Translations under genes and position numbers: made by a program | Notes under the pieces: model-generated | What the model saw: the letters and a program-made list of their open reading frames with translations, nothing else | The model's database searches: none | What the model was told of the DNA's origin: nothing | Source of the DNA: CAZSMC01 sp964607755 | GTDB lineage: Bacteria > Zhuqueibacterota > Zhuqueibacteria > Residuimicrobiales > Krinioviventaceae | Reading direction: 5' to 3' | Assembly (NCBI GenBank): GCA_964607755.1 | Contig: CAZSMC010000033.1 | Span: 1 to 43,283 of the forward strand | DNA length: 43,283 bases | Part shown: positions 40,441 through 43,283 of the stretch, in pieces | Position numbering within the stretch: position 1 is the first letter of the stretch | Layout: the number at the start of each line of letters is the position of its first letter

Positions 40441-41820
40441 GTGAAACGAGCAGCATTCACTATCATTTTGTGTTTCTCACTATTAACTGCAACTTTTAAT
40501 AATGGCAAGGCACAAATTGCTCAAACTCCGCCAATGGGCTGGAACAGTTGGGATTGTTTTGGCGTGGACCTGACCGAATCTGAATTAAAAGCCAATGCTG
40601 ATTATATGGCCACATACCTCAAAAAGTACGGATGGGAATATGTTGTTACAGATATTTTATGGTATGGCGGTCCAAATGTCAACATTGAGAATTTTAAAAA
40701 TCAAAATCCGGAACAGCGAATTGATAAATATGGTCGCTTAATTCCGGCGGAGAACCGGTATCCATCAGCTAAAAACGGCAGTTTTAAACCAGTTGCCGAT
40801 TATGTTCATAAAAAGGGATTAAAATTCGGTATTCACGTCATGCGGGGAATTCCCTGGCAGGCCGTGGAACAAAACACTCCGATTTTGGGGACAAATTATC
40901 ATGCTCAGGATATCGTTGCTTATAAAGATACCTGTATCTGGTACGACGGCATGTACGGTGTAGACATGAACAAGCCGGGAGCGCAGGCCTATTATAATTC
41001 TTGTGCGGAGCTGTGGGCTGAATGGGGCGTCGATTATGTCAAAGTGGATGATATCAGCCATCCATATCATAAAGCCGAAATTGAGGCTGTGAGCAAAGCA
41101 CTGCAGCAATGCGGCCGTCAGATTGTACTCAGTCTTTCTCCGGGTGCTGCTCCCAGAAAGCAAGCCAAACACCTGAAGAAACATGCCAATCTGTGGCGAA
41201 TTTCAAGCGATTTCTGGGATGACTGGAAGTTTCTGTATCAACAGTTCGAACGATGTCATTTATGGCAGGATGTCGGCGAACCTGGCTCCTGGCCGGATGC
41301 TGATATGTTACCTCTTGGCAAATTGCGCAAGCGCGGCCCGGATGATTATGTGGCCCAACATATGGGGGTGAAACCGGAAGAGATTACCGATGAATATTCT
41401 CATTTTACAGATACTGAAAAACAAACATTGATGACGTTGTGGTGTATTTTTCGTTCGCCATTAATGTTGGGTGGTCATTTACCGGAAAATGATGACAAGA
41501 CTTTTGAACTCATCACCAATGAACAGGCGTTGCTGGTCAATCAGCATAGTGAAAATAATCACCAGGTATATCGCAAAGATCCGAAGATTGTCTGGGCGGC
41601 AGATGTGCCAGGCTCAAATGATAAATATGTTGCATTGTTCAATGTGCATGACCACAATACCGTAAAGGTCGATGTCTCTTTTGAGCTATTGGAAATTTCT
41701 GGTCCGGCTTCACTCTATGATCTATGGGCAAAGAAAAAACGGGGTGTCATTGAGGATAAAATAAGCACAGATATTCCACCGCACGGAGCCAAGCTTTATC
41801 GAATTATTATCGAAAAATGA
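40441..41820 (+). CDS. GH27 alpha-galactosidase-family glycosidase, secreted
   Basis: 459 aa with a Sec signal peptide (residues 1-24, cleavage near GKAQ). The (beta/alpha)8 domain opens with the GH27 signature TPPMGWNSWDCFG. The nucleophile region is YVKVDD (Asp203, aligned with the Asp of KYDNC) and the acid/base is predicted as Asp257 in RISSDFWDDW. A C-terminal beta-sandwich follows (residues 370-459). The GTG start at 40441 has GGAGG 5 nt upstream and gives a full signal peptide. Alpha-galactosidase is the commonest activity; alpha-N-acetylgalactosaminidase or related specificities remain possible. Confidence 0.9.
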   Translation: MKRAAFTIILCFSLLTATFNNGKAQIAQTPPMGWNSWDCFGVDLTESELKANADYMATYLKKYGWEYVVTDILWYGGPNVNIENFKNQNPEQRIDKYGRLIPAENRYPSAKNGSFKPVADYVHKKGLKFGIHVMRGIPWQAVEQNTPILGTNYHAQDIVAYKDTCIWYDGMYGVDMNKPGAQAYYNSCAELWAEWGVDYVKVDDISHPYHKAEIEAVSKALQQCGRQIVLSLSPGAAPRKQAKHLKKHANLWRISSDFWDDWKFLYQQFERCHLWQDVGEPGSWPDADMLPLGKLRKRGPDDYVAQHMGVKPEEITDEYSHFTDTEKQTLMTLWCIFRSPLMLGGHLPENDDKTFELITNEQALLVNQHSENNHQVYRKDPKIVWAADVPGSNDKYVALFNVHDHNTVKVDVSFELLEISGPASLYDLWAKKKRGVIEDKISTDIPPHGAKLYRIIIEK

Positions 41821-41834
41821 TACGGAGGTCATGC

Positions 41835-43283
41835 ATGAAACGCCGATTTTTGATTATCGCATTATTTACTTTATACGTTGCTCCAAACATTTACGCCCAG
41901 GTTCATGTAGATTCGCCAGACGGACGTCTTTCTGTTCAGCTTGCGGTGAAGGAACACCTCGAGCCCTATCCAGCCGGACAGCGTTTCTATTATTCCGTTT
42001 CCTTCAACGATCAAATCTTGATCGCAGATTCTCCGTTTCGCCTGGATTTTAAAAATCACTCTCCTTTTGCGCGCGATCTTGTCATCCGTGATGTCGAGGA
42101 GCGAACTGTTAACCAAACGTGGGAGCCGGTGTGGGGCACACAAAAATCGATTGTAAATCATTATAACGAAGTTCAATTGACATTGATTGAAGACCAGGAA
42201 CCGCAGCGATCCATCGAATTTTTTGTGCGCGCTTTTAATGACGGCGTAGCGTTCCGGTATCGCATTCCTGAACAAGAGGGAATAACTGATTTTGTGCTGT
42301 CATCTGAGCAGATCCACTTTTCTTTCACTGGCGATTATCAATCCTGGGTTGCCACTTATCCCAACTTTAAAACGCATCAGGAAACAGAATATAACAGAAC
42401 AACTTTGGCCAGCATTCAGCCTGGCGATACGGTTGGCTGTCCGTTACTGGTTCAAACGCCATCCGCGTGGGTAGCGCTCACCGAAGCAAATCTGCGCGAC
42501 TGGGCCGGACTTTATTTTACTGCGGTGCCTGGTTCGCCAGGAGCCGTGCGTACGCTGCTCGCAAACAGACTGGACGTTCCGAATGTCGCCGTACGCAGCA
42601 TGGCGCCGCGTTACTCGCCGTGGCGGGTTATCATGATCGGTGACAAGCCCGGTGAATTGATCGAGTCAAATATCATTGTCAATCTGGCTGATTCTTGTGA
42701 GATTAATGATCCGTCCTGGATAAAACCCGGCATATCTGCATGGGATCGCTGGTGGTGTGGCAGTTATGCACCGGATTACCCGGACAGCCTGCAGGTGGAT
42801 AACGCATCGATGAAATATTTCATCGATTTCGCCGCTGAAATGGGCTGGGAGTATCAACTCGTGGACTGGTGGTGGTATGGTGAACCGTTCAATCTTGAAA
42901 ACACGATCACCACACCGAATCCAAATATTGATATCCCTGAGCTGGTCGAATATGCGGCTGAAAAAGATGTTAAAATATTGATCTGGCTGAACTGGGAACA
43001 CGCCGATAAGGAAATGGAAAAAGCATTTCCGCTGTACGAAAAATGGGGCGTGGCAGGTGTCAAAGTTGATTTTATGGCACGCGATGATCAGGAGATGGTT
43101 CAATTTTATGAACGACTGGTCAAGCTTGCCGCTCAACACCGTTTGACTGTCGATTTTCATGGCGCTTACAAGCCAACCGGACTACGACGAACATATCCGA
43201 ATTTACTCACTCGCGAAGGCGTGCTTGGAAATGAATACAACAAATGGAGCGACCGGATTACGCCGTCGCATAACGTCACCCTG
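41835..43283 (+). CDS. GH97 glycosidase, secreted, truncated by the window end
   Basis: The first 483 codons are present with no stop before the window end. A signal peptide (KRRFLIIALFTLYVAPNIYA) is followed by the GH97 N-terminal beta-supersandwich (SPDGRLSVQLAV, WEPVWGTQ, FNDGVAFRYRI). The catalytic barrel follows with AWDRWWCGSY, QLVDWWWYG, GVKVDFM (Asp412) and FHGAYKPTGLRRTYPN..TREGV. Asp in the VKVDF position is the nucleophile of retaining GH97 enzymes, which include alpha-galactosidases; inverting SusB-type enzymes lack it. The start ATG 41835 has GGAGG 7 nt upstream; an overlapping ATG at 41831 opens another frame and is not used. It lies 14 nt after the GH27 stop, in one operon. Confidence 0.92.
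   Translation, partial: MKRRFLIIALFTLYVAPNIYAQVHVDSPDGRLSVQLAVKEHLEPYPAGQRFYYSVSFNDQILIADSPFRLDFKNHSPFARDLVIRDVEERTVNQTWEPVWGTQKSIVNHYNEVQLTLIEDQEPQRSIEFFVRAFNDGVAFRYRIPEQEGITDFVLSSEQIHFSFTGDYQSWVATYPNFKTHQETEYNRTTLASIQPGDTVGCPLLVQTPSAWVALTEANLRDWAGLYFTAVPGSPGAVRTLLANRLDVPNVAVRSMAPRYSPWRVIMIGDKPGELIESNIIVNLADSCEINDPSWIKPGISAWDRWWCGSYAPDYPDSLQVDNASMKYFIDFAAEMGWEYQLVDWWWYGEPFNLENTITTPNPNIDIPELVEYAAEKDVKILIWLNWEHADKEMEKAFPLYEKWGVAGVKVDFMARDDQEMVQFYERLVKLAAQHRLTVDFHGAYKPTGLRRTYPNLLTREGVLGNEYNKWSDRITPSHNVTL

Noticed and set aside
41831..42052. 73-codon frame starting at the first ATG after the GH27 gene
   Set aside because: The frame starting 4 nt later (41835) encodes a complete signal peptide and GH97 domain to the window end.
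1..43283. CRISPR arrays, prophage genes, rRNA genes and replication origin
   Set aside because: No regularly spaced identical repeats, no phage structural or integrase genes, no rRNA-like sequence and no DnaA-box cluster were seen by eye.

Overview
The window is 43.3 kb of bacterial chromosome, mostly conserved housekeeping genes with short accessory stretches at both ends and at two insertion points. It probably comes from the FCB group (Calditrichota/KSB1/Ignavibacteria-like). The reasons are a PorZ-like double propeller protein with a C-terminal YPNPF sorting-type domain, CAD-like carAB, a GH27/GH97 glycosidase pair, and promoters that look like ordinary sigma70 (TTGACT/TATATT) rather than the Bacteroidota type. 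This placement is inference from gene content, not a phylogeny.

Layout. 1-1.1 kb: an MNT/HEPN toxin-antitoxin pair (minus strand). 1.1-2.5 kb: gene-poor, with tandem repeats, a G-rich tract, a ladder of small perfect hairpins and a decayed transposase tail. 2.5-6.0 kb: riboflavin operon ribD-ribE-ribBA-ribH, followed directly by the PorZ-like propeller gene. 8.4-16.6 kb: recN, a CpoB/YbgF-like lipoprotein, dnaE, a Yip1-type membrane protein, a small membrane protein and a phosphotriesterase-family lipoprotein (all plus). 16.7-22.5 kb (minus): scpA-scpB-rluB-cmk-ispH-rpsA, a widely conserved gene order. 22.6-25.9 kb (minus): a fused glycosyltransferase/sugar-transferase, accA and a Trm112-like zinc protein. 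26.2-26.3 kb: tRNA-His and tRNA-Glu with promoter and terminator. 26.6-32.4 kb (minus): carA-carB, a K+ channel with TrkA domains and a DUF2809 protein. 32.9-38.0 kb (plus): a phosphorelay set consisting of a single-domain receiver, a hybrid kinase with Hpt, and an NtrC-type sigma54 activator. 38.1-39.4 kb (minus): a predicted outer-membrane protein and a PspC-domain protein. 39.5-43.3 kb (plus): a sugar-catabolism cluster with a Tat-exported TIM-barrel isomerase, a GH27 alpha-galactosidase and a GH97 glycosidase cut by the window edge.

The strongest novel observation is a 159-bp non-coding mobile element (MITE) present twice, 6150 bp apart, with 3 mismatches and no indels. Each copy is bounded by its own perfect 8-bp target duplication (GCGCAATA and CGTGCCCG). 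One copy has replaced the last two codons and the stop of the DUF2809 gene and lies 11 bp from the tRNA promoter. The other sits between divergent carAB and the receiver gene. Further points of note are the hairpin ladder near 1.6-1.9 kb, a sugar-transferase domain that has lost its catalytic Asp-Glu pair, a Trm112-like protein with an inserted second zinc-binding segment, a hairpin abutting the kinase ribosome-binding site, and a likely one-base frameshift in the PspC gene.
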